Of a stretch of 64,000 bases of DNA, positions 43,416 through 51,793 are shown piece by piece. Under the pieces are notes generated by a model. The model was not told the origin of the DNA, made no database searches, and saw only the letters and a program-made list of their open reading frames with translations. The number at the start of each line of letters is the position of its first letter. The stretch's first letter is position 1. The translations under genes and the position numbers were made by a program. Source of the stretch: Hyphomicrobium_A sp963782555 (lineage in GTDB: Bacteria; Pseudomonadota; Alphaproteobacteria; Rhizobiales; Hyphomicrobiaceae). Location of the stretch: the NCBI GenBank assembly GCA_963782555.1, contig CAWAKB010000005.1, positions 992,001 through 1,056,000 of the forward strand, in the 5' to 3' direction.

Positions 43416-45509
43416 ATGAGTGAGGCTGCCAGCGAAAGGACGTGGACCGGCTGGGGAGGAGAATTGGCTCGCCTGCAGGCGGCTTTGCCGGATGTGCTGA
43501 GGGCCGCCGGACCACCCTTGCTGTTTGGTATTCGCCTTTGGCTCTCGGTCAGTCTCGCGCTCTACATCGCGTTCTACCTCGAGCTCGATAATGCGTATTG
43601 GGCGGGAACGTCTGCCGCGATCGTATGCCAGCCCCAGCTCGGGGCCTCACTACGCAAAGGTTGGTTCCGCCTCATCGGAACCCTGATCGGCGCCGTTTGG
43701 ATCGTGGTGCTGACAGCACTCTTTCCGCAAGACCGGGTCGTCTTTCTTGTGCTCCTCGCGCTCTGGGGTGGCGTCTGCGCATACTTCGCCACCCAGCTCA
43801 AAAACTTCGCCTCCTACGCGGCTGCTCTGGCGGGTTACACCGCGGTGATCATCGCATCCGACATTCTTGGCGCGACCGGTGGCCCCGATGGGCATGTCTT
43901 CTTGCCGGCGGTCTCTCGCGCCACCGAGATTTCCATCGGCATCGTATCTGCCGGCATCGTTCTCGCCGGAACCGATCTAGGGCGTGCGCCACGCCAGCTT
44001 GCCCAGTCCATCGCCGCCCTTGTCGCCGACATCACCTGCCGGTTTACGCACGTGCTCATGCGGGCCGGGCCGGGAATGCCCGACACGCAGCCACAGCGAC
44101 GCGAGCTGGTACGGCGCGCCATTGCGCTCGATCCGATGATCGACCAGGCGATCGGGGAATCAAGCGAGCTGCGCTACCACTCACCCATTCTGCAGTCCAC
44201 GGTCCACGGCTTGTTTCTGGCCGTCGATGGCTGGCGCACGGTCGCGGTGCATCTTGCGAATTTGTCAAACGACAAGGCTCGGCAGCAAGCCGAGGTGATC
44301 CTTCGTAGCCTTCCGAGCGATCTGCGATCGGTGTTGGAGTCTCCGTCCGACACTCGTTGGCTAACCGATACCACAAGCTTGCGCGCCAGTTGCACGCGGG
44401 CGATACGGACGCTTCTCGCCCTGCCCGCAAGCACACCATCGCTTCGACTGCTCGCCGACAAGACAGCCAAAATGTTGGCCGGCGTCTTGCGGGTGCTCGA
44501 TGGGCTGGCGCTGCTCGTCGGCGCTCCTGGCCGTCCCCTTGCCGACAAAAAACAGTTCCAGCTCGGTGCCCCCGACCCGCTGCCTGCACTGATCAATACG
44601 CTGCGCGCTTTTCTGACGATGGGCGCAGTCTCTTTGTTCTGGGTCGTCACGGCTTGGCCGAGCGGCACGTTGGCCATGCTTTTTGCCTCAATCATCGTCC
44701 TCTTGCTTGCGCCGCGAGGCGATCAGGCTTCTGCGGCCGCTGTGGCATTTGCGCTCGGCACCGCTATTGCCATTCCTTGCGCGGCAATCATCAAATTTGC
44801 AGTGCTCCCGAATTTCGAGACGTTCGCCGGCTTTTCCCTCATCCTAGGCCTCTACCTCGTTCCGGTTGGCATTTTGGTGGCCCAAAGCTGGTGGCCGTCG
44901 CCGTTCCTCGTGTTCATGGCCATGGCGATGGCCTTCAATTTTGTGCCCCTCCTCGCACCAGCCAACGAGATCAGCTACGACACGGTCCAATTCTACAATT
45001 CTGCGCTGGCGATCGCTGCTGGCTGCACGGCAGCCGCCCTTTCCTTCTATTTGCTGCCCCCGCTCTCGCCCGCAATACGCGCACGCCGCCTTCTCGATTT
45101 TGCGCTTAGCTATTTGAGGCGAGCCGCGGTCTCTCCGGTCTGGCCGACGCTGACGGCCTGGGATCAACGCATGTACGCTCTGCTTGCGGCGTTGCCCGAC
45201 AAGGCCGAGCCGCTTCAGCGCTCACAGCTTGTCGCCGTGCTCACCGCGGGCAGCGAGGTCATTCAGCTGCGCAGGATGGCTGCCCTGCTCGCGCTCGAAC
45301 CGGAGCTCGATGCGGCGCTGACCGCCTTGTCGGAAGGCAACAGCGAGATGTCGGTCGCGCTCTTTGCGCGGCTAGACCATCGTCTTGCGTCGTTTGCCGG
45401 GACGGAGCCGCAAAGGCGCCGCGCCCTGCGGGCCCGGGCACGCATCCTCGTCATCACCGAGGCCATTACTCAACATGCCATTTATTTCGACGCTGGAGCG
45501 CCCGCATGA
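43416..45509 (+). CDS. FUSC family inner-membrane exporter (AaeB-like)
   Basis: 697 aa from ATG 43416. Two membrane bundles, residues about 35-180 (LLFGIRLWLSVSLALYIAFYLELDNAYWAGTSA) and 390-540 (FLTMGAVSLFWVVTAWPSGTLAMLFASIIVLLL), flank cytoplasmic helical domains; this is the FUSC/AaeB layout for export of aromatic acids or similar compounds. The 3' end overlaps the DUF1656 gene by 4 bases and the membrane-fusion gene follows. The substrate is unknown. Confidence 0.9.
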   Translation: MSEAASERTWTGWGGELARLQAALPDVLRAAGPPLLFGIRLWLSVSLALYIAFYLELDNAYWAGTSAAIVCQPQLGASLRKGWFRLIGTLIGAVWIVVLTALFPQDRVVFLVLLALWGGVCAYFATQLKNFASYAAALAGYTAVIIASDILGATGGPDGHVFLPAVSRATEISIGIVSAGIVLAGTDLGRAPRQLAQSIAALVADITCRFTHVLMRAGPGMPDTQPQRRELVRRAIALDPMIDQAIGESSELRYHSPILQSTVHGLFLAVDGWRTVAVHLANLSNDKARQQAEVILRSLPSDLRSVLESPSDTRWLTDTTSLRASCTRAIRTLLALPASTPSLRLLADKTAKMLAGVLRVLDGLALLVGAPGRPLADKKQFQLGAPDPLPALINTLRAFLTMGAVSLFWVVTAWPSGTLAMLFASIIVLLLAPRGDQASAAAVAFALGTAIAIPCAAIIKFAVLPNFETFAGFSLILGLYLVPVGILVAQSWWPSPFLVFMAMAMAFNFVPLLAPANEISYDTVQFYNSALAIAAGCTAAALSFYLLPPLSPAIRARRLLDFALSYLRRAAVSPVWPTLTAWDQRMYALLAALPDKAEPLQRSQLVAVLTAGSEVIQLRRMAALLALEPELDAALTALSEGNSEMSVALFARLDHRLASFAGTEPQRRRALRARARILVITEAITQHAIYFDAGAPA

Positions 45510-45712
45510 GCTTTAGCGAGATCAACCTATTCGGCGTCTATGTTGCACCGATAAGCGTGCTTATGCTCGCGGCCTGGGTCGCGACGATGGCACTGCGCCG
45601 CGTCATCAGCGAGTTCGGCTTGCTGCGCTATGTCTGGCATCCGGCCCTGTTCCTCTTCTCCATCTACCTGATCCTGCTCTCCTCGATAACGCTTCTTATG
45701 GCGGCCCACTGA
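45506..45712 (+). CDS. DUF1656 small membrane protein (AaeX-like)
   Basis: 68 aa. The pattern SEINLFGVYVAPISVLMLAAWVATMALRRVISEFGLLRYVWHPALFLFSIYLILLS gives two membrane helices and the conserved RYVWHPALF motif of DUF1656. It is always encoded between FUSC and HlyD-type genes and is probably a structural accessory of the pump. The start overlaps the FUSC stop. Confidence 0.9.
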   Translation: MSFSEINLFGVYVAPISVLMLAAWVATMALRRVISEFGLLRYVWHPALFLFSIYLILLSSITLLMAAH

Positions 45713-45719
45713 ACGCGTC

Positions 45720-46724
45720 ATGACCGATACACAGACCAAAGCAGAACGCGTCACGCGAGAGGACGCGCCGATCCTCAAACCCGACGGGCCGGCCGATCCT
45801 TCGCCCAGTCAAGCGCCGCCGCGGCAGCAGGCTCGTCGGCCTTGGCGCATCGGACGCTACCTGATCACCCTCGCGGCGGTCGCAATTGCAGTGCCGTTCG
45901 TCTGGGCGTTGTGGAACGTCTACATGGCGGCACCCTGGACGCGCGACGGCACCGTGCGCGCCTATGTCGTCACCATGGCACCTGAAGTCGCCGGCCGCAT
46001 CGTCGAGCTTCCCGTCCGCGACAACCAGTTGGTCAAGAAGGGCGAGCTGTTGATGGTGATCGAGCCCACGAACTACGAGATCGCGGTCACGTCGGGCGAA
46101 GCGGCCGTCGAGCGGGCGCAAGCCGACGCGATCGTTGCCAAGGCGGATTATGAGCGCCGCGAGAAGCTGATGTCGGCGGCCGTTTCGGCGGAAGAGAAGC
46201 AGACCTTCAAGGCCAAGTGGCTAAGCGCCGAAGCCAACCTTCGCGATAGCAAGGCCAACCTCGAGCAGGCGCGGGTGAACCTCGGGCGCACACGCATCGT
46301 TTCACCCGTCAACGGCTATGTGACCAATCTCTTGGCCCAGCTTGGCGACTACGCCAATGTGGGGGAAAAGCTCATCTCCCTCGTCAATTCGGATTCCTTC
46401 TGGGTCGACGGCTACTTCGAGGAGACCAATCTCGAAGGGATCCGCGTGGGCGATCCGGCCAGCGTCCGCTTGATGGGCTACAGCGAGATCGTTCAGGGAC
46501 ATGTCAACAGCATTGCACGCGGTATCAACGTCCCGAATGCGCAACCCAACGACCAGGGGCTTGCGAGGGTCAATCCGATCTTCACCTGGGTGCGCCTGGC
46601 ACAACGCATCCCGGTCCGCATTCATATCGACGAGGTTCCGCCGGATGTCGTGCTATCGGCCGGGATGACGGCGACGGTCGAGATCCATCCGCGGACGCGG
46701 GCTGAGCGAGCGGACGCTCGCTGA
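45720..46724 (+). CDS. HlyD-family periplasmic adaptor (AaeA-like membrane fusion protein)
   Basis: 334 aa. Cytoplasmic Pro-rich N-terminus, one membrane helix (ITLAAVAIAVPFVWALWNVYM, about 49-69), then the biotinyl-lipoyl-like halves (VTMAPEVAGRIVELPVRDNQLVKKGELL and RIVSPVNGYVTNLLAQLGDYANVGEKL) around a coiled-coil hairpin. It connects the FUSC pump to an outer-membrane channel. It lies 7 bases after the DUF1656 gene and is convergent with the NodT-type channel gene. Confidence 0.93.
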   Translation: MTDTQTKAERVTREDAPILKPDGPADPSPSQAPPRQQARRPWRIGRYLITLAAVAIAVPFVWALWNVYMAAPWTRDGTVRAYVVTMAPEVAGRIVELPVRDNQLVKKGELLMVIEPTNYEIAVTSGEAAVERAQADAIVAKADYERREKLMSAAVSAEEKQTFKAKWLSAEANLRDSKANLEQARVNLGRTRIVSPVNGYVTNLLAQLGDYANVGEKLISLVNSDSFWVDGYFEETNLEGIRVGDPASVRLMGYSEIVQGHVNSIARGINVPNAQPNDQGLARVNPIFTWVRLAQRIPVRIHIDEVPPDVVLSAGMTATVEIHPRTRAERADAR

Positions 46725-46729
46725 GCGCT

Positions 46730-48320
46730 TCACAGGCACGGCGGCATTTCCGGATCGAGGGGACCGCGCAGCATCTGGCGCACGCTGACGCACGTCCGCC
46801 AATGCTCGATCAGATCCGCAGTCGGCAGCCACGAGGCATCCCATCCGCCGCCAAGCGCCTCGATGAGACTAACGCTTGCGAGGAACCGGCTCTGGCGCAC
46901 GCCGAGCGCGCTCACCTCGTTCGACAGCAGCAGGTTCTGTGCCTGCGCCACCGCGGTATAGTCGACGGTACCAATCTTGTATCTGTCGAGCGTGATCTTG
47001 ACCGTCTTGCGGGCATGCTTGACCGCTCGTTCGAGGGCTCGCGCCTGCTCGGCCATGATACGCAGATCGGAGAGCTCGGTCTCGACTTGCTGCAGGGCGG
47101 TCAGCACGGTCTGGCGGTAGTCGGCGACGGACTGATAGTAGGCCGCCAGGGCGGCTGCGACCTGCTCGCGGCGCAGGCCTGCATCGAAGACGACCTCTGC
47201 CAAGTTGCCACCGACCGCCCATATTTGGTTTGCCACCGCAATCGGAAAGGCATTGGTGCCTGCAGAGCCGAAGGTCGCATAAGGAAACAGCGCCGATCCG
47301 AATCCGCCAGACAGGCTCACGTCGGGAAAGTAGGCTGCGACGGCGACACCGACGAGCGCATTCTTGCTGGAGATCGTGCGCTCGGCCGCGGCGATGTCGG
47401 GGCGCCGCTCGAGCAGCGCCGAGGGAACGCTCGCGGGCACGACGGGAATTCGCCGCGCCAACGGCCCCCTCGGGATGTGGACGTCGGCTGGAGGTCTGCC
47501 GATCAGCAAGGCGATCACGTGCTCGAGCCGGGCGCGCTGCACGCCGACGCTGATCTCCTGCGCACGCGCGGTATCCATCTGCGTGGCGGAAAGCTCCACG
47601 TCGTAATCCGAGGCCGCCCCGACGCGGGCACGGTCGAGCGTTATCTCATAGGCGGCCTTGTAGTCGGCAACCGTATCGTGGAGGAGCTTCTGCAGCGAGT
47701 TCGGCCGCCCTCAAGCTGAAGTATGCGAGTGCGAGCTGGGTGCGTGCGGACAGCCTGGCGTTGGCGAGTTCGGCGGCGGTCGCCTGCGCAAGGCTTACGT
47801 TGCTCTCGACTTGCCGGCGCAGCTTACCCCACACGTCGACAGTCCAAGCGAGCTGCGGCTCCATGGTGACTGTTGTCAGTGTTGTGGCAGGAAACCCGGA
47901 AAAGCCCTGGGCAGCCAGGGCCTCGCTGCCCTGATGCCAGCGGCTAACCGCATAGCTCAATCCCAACGACGGATAGAGGCCGCTTCGCGCCAGCTGCACC
48001 AGCGCCACCGACTGACGATAGGCCGCCTCGGCCGAGGCGATGTTCTGGTTGGAGACGTCGACCTCGTGCAGAAGCGAGCTCAAGGTCGCATCGTCGTAGA
48101 CGGACCACCAGTCGCCGCGATCCATGTCGTCGCGCGGCGTGGCAACCTTCCAGCCGTCGAGCTCTTTGAACTGGGCAGACATCGGCGCGCCGGGCATCTC
48201 GTAGTCCGGACCGACCATGCAGCCGGAGGCGCAAATCGCTAGGCTCAAGATCAGTGCTTTTGCCAAGCTTGGCGTGCGGACAGGTAACGGCCGGGACGCG
48301 CCGGAGAAGCAAGCTCCCAT
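46730..48320 (-). pseudogene. NodT/OprM-type outer-membrane efflux lipoprotein, one frameshift
   Basis: From ATG 48320 there is a signal peptide with lipobox ICASGCMVGPDYE, then GWKVATPRDDMDRGDWWSVYDDATL and the first TolC-type repeat to SLRAAEL. At about 47705 an extra G shifts the frame; the next frame continues LQKLLHDTVADYKAAYEITLDRARVG and the second repeat (LLERRPDIAAAERT, LRREQVAAALAAYYQSVADYRQTVLTALQQVE) to 46730. The joined protein has about 530 residues, the normal size. It is the outer-membrane channel expected for the FUSC/HlyD pump, but lies on the opposite strand, only 5 bases from the HlyD stop. Confidence 0.82.
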
Positions 48321-48450
48321 TTGACGACACCGGGTCGGTCCCGGCGGCCACCGTCGCCAAGTCATTCAGGTGTCGCCCCCATGCTCGGTCGCCTTGGAGT
48401 GTTCGACGCCTGGCCTGCCTCACGAATTTCAGAGCATGCGCCTGATTGTA

Positions 48451-48549
48451 GCCGGGCGGTCGCGCGGAGCCCCAGTTAGGGATTGAAACAAACTGCGATT
48501 TGCTGATTCGGAGGAACCGCCCGGCGGCTTCCGACGCACAGTTTGTTTC
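48451..48549. repeat. two interleaved inverted repeats (pseudoknot topology)
   Basis: Arm A is GCCGGGCGGT at 48451-48460 and its perfect complement ACCGCCCGGC is at 48516-48525. Arm B is GAAACAAACTG at 48485-48495 and its perfect complement CAGTTTGTTTC is at 48539-48549. The order A-B-A'-B' cannot form nested hairpins but fits an H-type pseudoknot or two alternative hairpins. It lies in the 300-base gap between the outer-membrane factor start and the J-domain gene end, with no gene inside. Confidence 0.7.
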
Positions 48550-48618
48550 GTGGCCTCCGCAGGCGCCGCTGGCCGCGAAGTGCGACTGACAGTGCTTTGA
48601 ACGCGTTTGCGGCCAGAT

Positions 48619-49128
48619 CTACGAGGCGGTCCCGAATAGCTCGAGCAGCGCATCGCGCGCGTCAGCGATGCGGCGGTACTGCTCGTTGCTGCCGCCGGCG
48701 TCGGGATGCGCGGTCTTGGCCAGACGCCGGAAGGCGGCATTGACCTGGGAGGCCTCGAGCGCACCCTCCATCGGCAAATCCAGGATCTCGCGGTGCTCCT
48801 TGTCGTCGTCGAATTCCATGCGAGCCAGGAAGGCCCGGCGCCTTTCTTGCGCTTGGCGGCGCAGATCGACCTGATCCTCCTGCCATCTCAAGCGCGACAT
48901 GACGAGACAGGCGCCAAAGGCGATGCGCCCCTGCGTTTCAAGCTCGTCGAGACTGAACGGCCCCACGACGTCATAGGGCGGCGCCAGAAAGGCGCTCCGG
49001 CCGCCTCCGCCATCCTCGACACGGCCGATCCTCGCCATATCGAGAACTCCCAGCGAGCCGTTCCAGACGACCCATTCCTCTTTGTCCGTCATGCGGCGCG
49101 CGCTCATGCATGGCGAGGAGAGGGTCAC
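48619..49128 (-). CDS. J-domain (DnaJ-like) protein
   Basis: 169 aa from a GTG that overlaps the Rieske gene stop by 4 bases (GTGA); ATG 49092 (MTDKEEWVVWNG) is an alternative start. The C-terminal 60 residues are a J-domain-like hairpin: ASQVNAAFRRLAKTAHPDAGGSNEQYRRIADARDALLE, with the HPD motif that stimulates DnaK ATPase. The N-terminal 100 residues (GPFSLDELETQGRIAFGACLVMSRLRWQEDQ) are not recognised. Linked by coupling to a Rieske protein, it may help assemble that Fe-S protein. Confidence 0.8.
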   Translation of the reverse strand: MTLSSPCMSARRMTDKEEWVVWNGSLGVLDMARIGRVEDGGGGRSAFLAPPYDVVGPFSLDELETQGRIAFGACLVMSRLRWQEDQVDLRRQAQERRRAFLARMEFDDDKEHREILDLPMEGALEASQVNAAFRRLAKTAHPDAGGSNEQYRRIADARDALLELFGTAS

Positions 49129-49464
49129 ACAGGCGCGCGCGGCGCCTTGACCGGTCCGACGTCGACCTGAATCTCGTCACCCTCCACGCACAGCTCATAT
49201 ACGTGCAGGGCGTTGCGCACGAGGTGCGTCACGCACTTGCCGCTGGTGCTGTCGAAACCCCACTGATGATACGGGCAGGTGACGACCTTCCCGTCGAAGG
49301 TGGCCTCGCTCAGCGGCATATCCGCATGCGGACAGCGCCCGCGATAGGCCTTGAGCTCACCGCCCGTCGGCCAGACCAGGAGCACGCTTTTCTTGCCGGC
49401 TTTGAAGAGGCCCATGCCGCCTTCGCTCACGGCACTCGTGGGGCAGATCGGGGGTGAACGCCAT
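49125..49464 (-). CDS. Rieske [2Fe-2S] ferredoxin-like protein, possible frameshift near the start
   Basis: The core MGLFKAGKKSVLLVWPTGGELKAYRG, then CPHADMPLSEATFDGKVVTCPYHQWGFD, has both Rieske ligand pairs (CPH and CPYHQW). An intact reading starts at ATG 49415. The better family match begins at ATG 49464 (MAFTP), which is one frame away and would join at about 49452 to ICPTSAVSEGGMGLF. So either the short form is real or another single-base error exists. It is an electron-transfer protein of about 110 aa. Upstream of, and coupled to, the J-domain gene. Confidence 0.78.
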
Positions 49465-49667
49465 CGGGATCGCCTTCTGCAAAGAAACCTCTGACGGCGA
49501 CTCGCAAGTTCTGGACCAGCAAAGAGCCCCCCGACAGCCCCCGTGCACGGGTGCCGAATGTCGCAAACGCGACGTAGCAAGCCATTCGAGGCGCCCCGCG
49601 CCTACAAAATTGTGCCGCCGAACAGGAGAGGTGCACCGTGCGGAGGTTGCGAGCGGAAAAACGAAAG

Positions 49668-49690
49668 AAGGGCCGTCAACAGCGGCCCTT
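49668..49690 (-). terminator. second terminator hairpin after the 49.7-kb membrane gene
   Basis: AAGGGCCG and CGGCCCTT pair perfectly around a 7-base loop. On the minus strand the stem is followed by CTTTCGTTTTTCC, a T-rich tract. It follows a first hairpin by 20 bases. Confidence 0.6.
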
Positions 49691-49709
49691 CCACAAGCTC
49701 CAGAAATGA

Positions 49710-49733
49710 GAAAGGCCGCTCTCGCGGCCTTTC
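49710..49733 (-). terminator. first terminator hairpin after the 49.7-kb membrane gene
   Basis: GAAAGGCCGC and GCGGCCTTTC form a perfect 10-bp stem with tetraloop TCTC, 13 bases beyond the stop codon at 49747 of the leftward gene. Good intrinsic terminator; T-residues of the stem form a short tract. Confidence 0.65.
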
Positions 49734-49746
49734 GTCGAGCCTATTG

Positions 49747-50958
49747 CTAGGCGGCTCGAGAGCCTAAGGCCGGCAACTTCTTATCCTCCTCGAGCTCGCG
49801 GGCGGACTTCAGCGCGATGCCGATGTACCGGACCCTGCCTGCCACCTTTGCTTTCTGGACTCCGAGCTCTCCGAACTCCCTTCCGAAGGTCGGGAGTGCG
49901 AGCGGCTCTTTCTGTTGTTCCTCACACCACTCACAGTAGTCCTCATACAGCGAAGTTGCAGTTAAGCTCGATCCATCCTGTGTCTCTATCCTTTCCTTGT
50001 AGAAGCGCTCCACGTCTGTCTCGGGAGCCATGAGTCTTGCAGCCGGCGCCGTCCTGTTGTCGTTGGCGCCGGAACGCGGCTTTGCTATCGCAACGGCCTT
50101 TTGAGCCGCCACCGCTGCCGCAGCAGTGCTGACCGGCGCCATGCGAGGCGCGGCCGGCGTGTGGCGATCGTAGAGACGCCACTGGCTGAAGGCTATGTAC
50201 ATACCGAACGCCGAGCCAACCTCGAGAAGCAACGCGATGAAGACCGTGAGCGCGGTCTGCACGTCCTCGATCTTGACGGACGGCGCAAGCACGCTGGCGA
50301 GCTTGGTCAGAACCGCAGCCTGCGGATCCGCTTCCGACATCACCGTTTGGCCATTGACTTTGCCTAGCTTGGTCTGGATGTCGGCGATACGCGCTTCCAG
50401 TGCGACCGACTGCTCAGCCGACGCGAGCTCGGCCTGAAGCCCGTGGTACTTCTCACAGAAATCACGGCTCTTCGATGTGGTCACGTCCGTGCAACCGCCG
50501 GATATGGTCCAGCGACGCTCGTCCTTCACCGATTCGATATCGGCCTGCACCGTCTGAGCAGGACGGTGTTGCGGGACCCAGGACAACTGCTCCTTGGCCC
50601 GCGCCAGATCGGCCCGATGATCCTTGTAGCTCTGTGCCGCTGTTGCCCGCTGGCCGGCCGTGTCCAGCCGGTTCAACGCCGCATGGCCGAGCGCCGAGGT
50701 CAGCGAGTATGCCGTGACCACGACCCAGACCAAGGCCGAGGCAGCTGCCTGCGACCAAACCCTGCTACGAATTGCGGCGAAGAAGAAGAACGGCACGAGT
50801 GCCTTCATGCAGTCCGCGGCCGCGCTGGCCGCACCGTAGATCTGGCCGTCGAGCGAAGTTCTTCCCAGACTGAAGCCAAATCGATAGTTCATCGCGCACG
50901 AAACGGCGAGCAGAACGCCGGCCGCAAGAACGCCTAACACGCCTAGAGCATGTCTCAT
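49747..50958 (-). CDS. membrane protein with coiled coil and a replication-type winged-helix C-terminus
   Basis: 403 aa. Membrane helices lie near residues 4-25, 50-62 and 68-90, then a soluble coiled-coil stretch (SYKDHRADLARAKEQLSWVPQHRP...GLQAELASAEQSVALEARIADIQTKLG), and a fourth helix near 235-257 (LTVFIALLLEVGSAFGMYIAFS). After an Ala/Pro-rich linker, residues about 320-390 read LYEDYCEWCEEQQKEPLALPTFGREFGELGVQKAKVAGRVRYIGIAL, which resembles the winged-helix end of phage D5-type primase-helicases. Four Cys in the loop (GGCTDV, DFCEKY) are notable. I recall similar proteins in Bradyrhizobium islands; function unknown. Confidence 0.72.
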   Translation of the reverse strand: MRHALGVLGVLAAGVLLAVSCAMNYRFGFSLGRTSLDGQIYGAASAAADCMKALVPFFFFAAIRSRVWSQAAASALVWVVVTAYSLTSALGHAALNRLDTAGQRATAAQSYKDHRADLARAKEQLSWVPQHRPAQTVQADIESVKDERRWTISGGCTDVTTSKSRDFCEKYHGLQAELASAEQSVALEARIADIQTKLGKVNGQTVMSEADPQAAVLTKLASVLAPSVKIEDVQTALTVFIALLLEVGSAFGMYIAFSQWRLYDRHTPAAPRMAPVSTAAAAVAAQKAVAIAKPRSGANDNRTAPAARLMAPETDVERFYKERIETQDGSSLTATSLYEDYCEWCEEQQKEPLALPTFGREFGELGVQKAKVAGRVRYIGIALKSARELEEDKKLPALGSRAA

Positions 50959-51793
50959 TGTTCAAGCCCTCTTTTCCAGCCGGTTTGACGCCATACGGCC
51001 GGCGGTTCATGTCCGATAAGAGGGTCGGAGATCGGACGGACTTTTACCCGCTCTTACGCGGAACCGGGCGCTTCACTTAAGTGGCAGTGCGGTTCGTTCG
51101 ACCCGTTGAGCTCCGGCGCCATCCCCAATGGCATCCGGCAAATCGGGAACCACGCGCCTCAAGTGTTACGCCGAGAGCTGGAGCCTCGGCCGGTGGCGGC
51201 TCGGGCACAGACGATCATCGCCGCTCGATCTCGCTGTGCAAAAGCATCCGACACCAGCGAAGGCGACTCGATTACACACGCGATACAGCCCCCTCGGTTG
51301 CATTCGCTACGCGATTCGAAACCTTTTGTTAAGATAATCAGCCCGGTAGCTTCGCAAGGTGTGGCGCCCTGGCAAATCCGCCACGCAAGCGGCGCACAGC
51401 ATGCTCACATGTCACACACGCGAGGACACAGGCTGTCCCCAACCGGCCCGCACGATTTGCATGCAACACGTGTGACCTGCGCAAGCCTCGGGTTGTCTCC
51501 GCAGCCTTCCAACCATGCCAGGCCATGCAGACTTCGAGCCAATGGTGCGCTGCGGACCCAAAATACTTTGGTGTGATGCGGACCAAAAATACTTCCGTGC
51601 CCGTTGCATCCAGGCAGGCTTGCTCTTACTTTTTGTTAACGGGTCGGAAGCCCCGGAAGAATGCCGATTTTGGCAATATCCCTTAAGCTCATTGTCACCG
51701 CTTCCACATAGCATCGCGGTAAGCCTATTCGGGACCGTCCGCACGTGACGGACCCACCGCACACCGCGAGGCGGAGGCGAAGGAGTTAAGGTA
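50959..51793. other. 835-base non-coding region with a short tandem repeat
   Basis: No supported gene on either strand. It contains a 23-bp imperfect tandem repeat (51551-51599) and an A/T-richer stretch around 51620-51720. It looks like an accessory boundary, with the leftward membrane gene on one side and a rightward exported protein on the other. Confidence 0.5.
51551..51599. repeat. two 23-bp imperfect direct repeats, possible IS21-type end remnant
   Basis: TGCGGACCCAAAATACTTTG (51551 on) and TGCGGACCAAAAATACTTCC (51577 on) are 26 bases apart and match at 20 of 23 positions over their full length. Repeated GCGGACC-AAA blocks remind me of the multiple terminal repeats of IS21-family elements. 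No transposase gene is nearby. Confidence 0.5.

Noticed and set aside
51515..51748. Small open frame in the 51-kb empty region
   Set aside because: No ribosome site, no recognisable domain, and it includes the tandem repeat.
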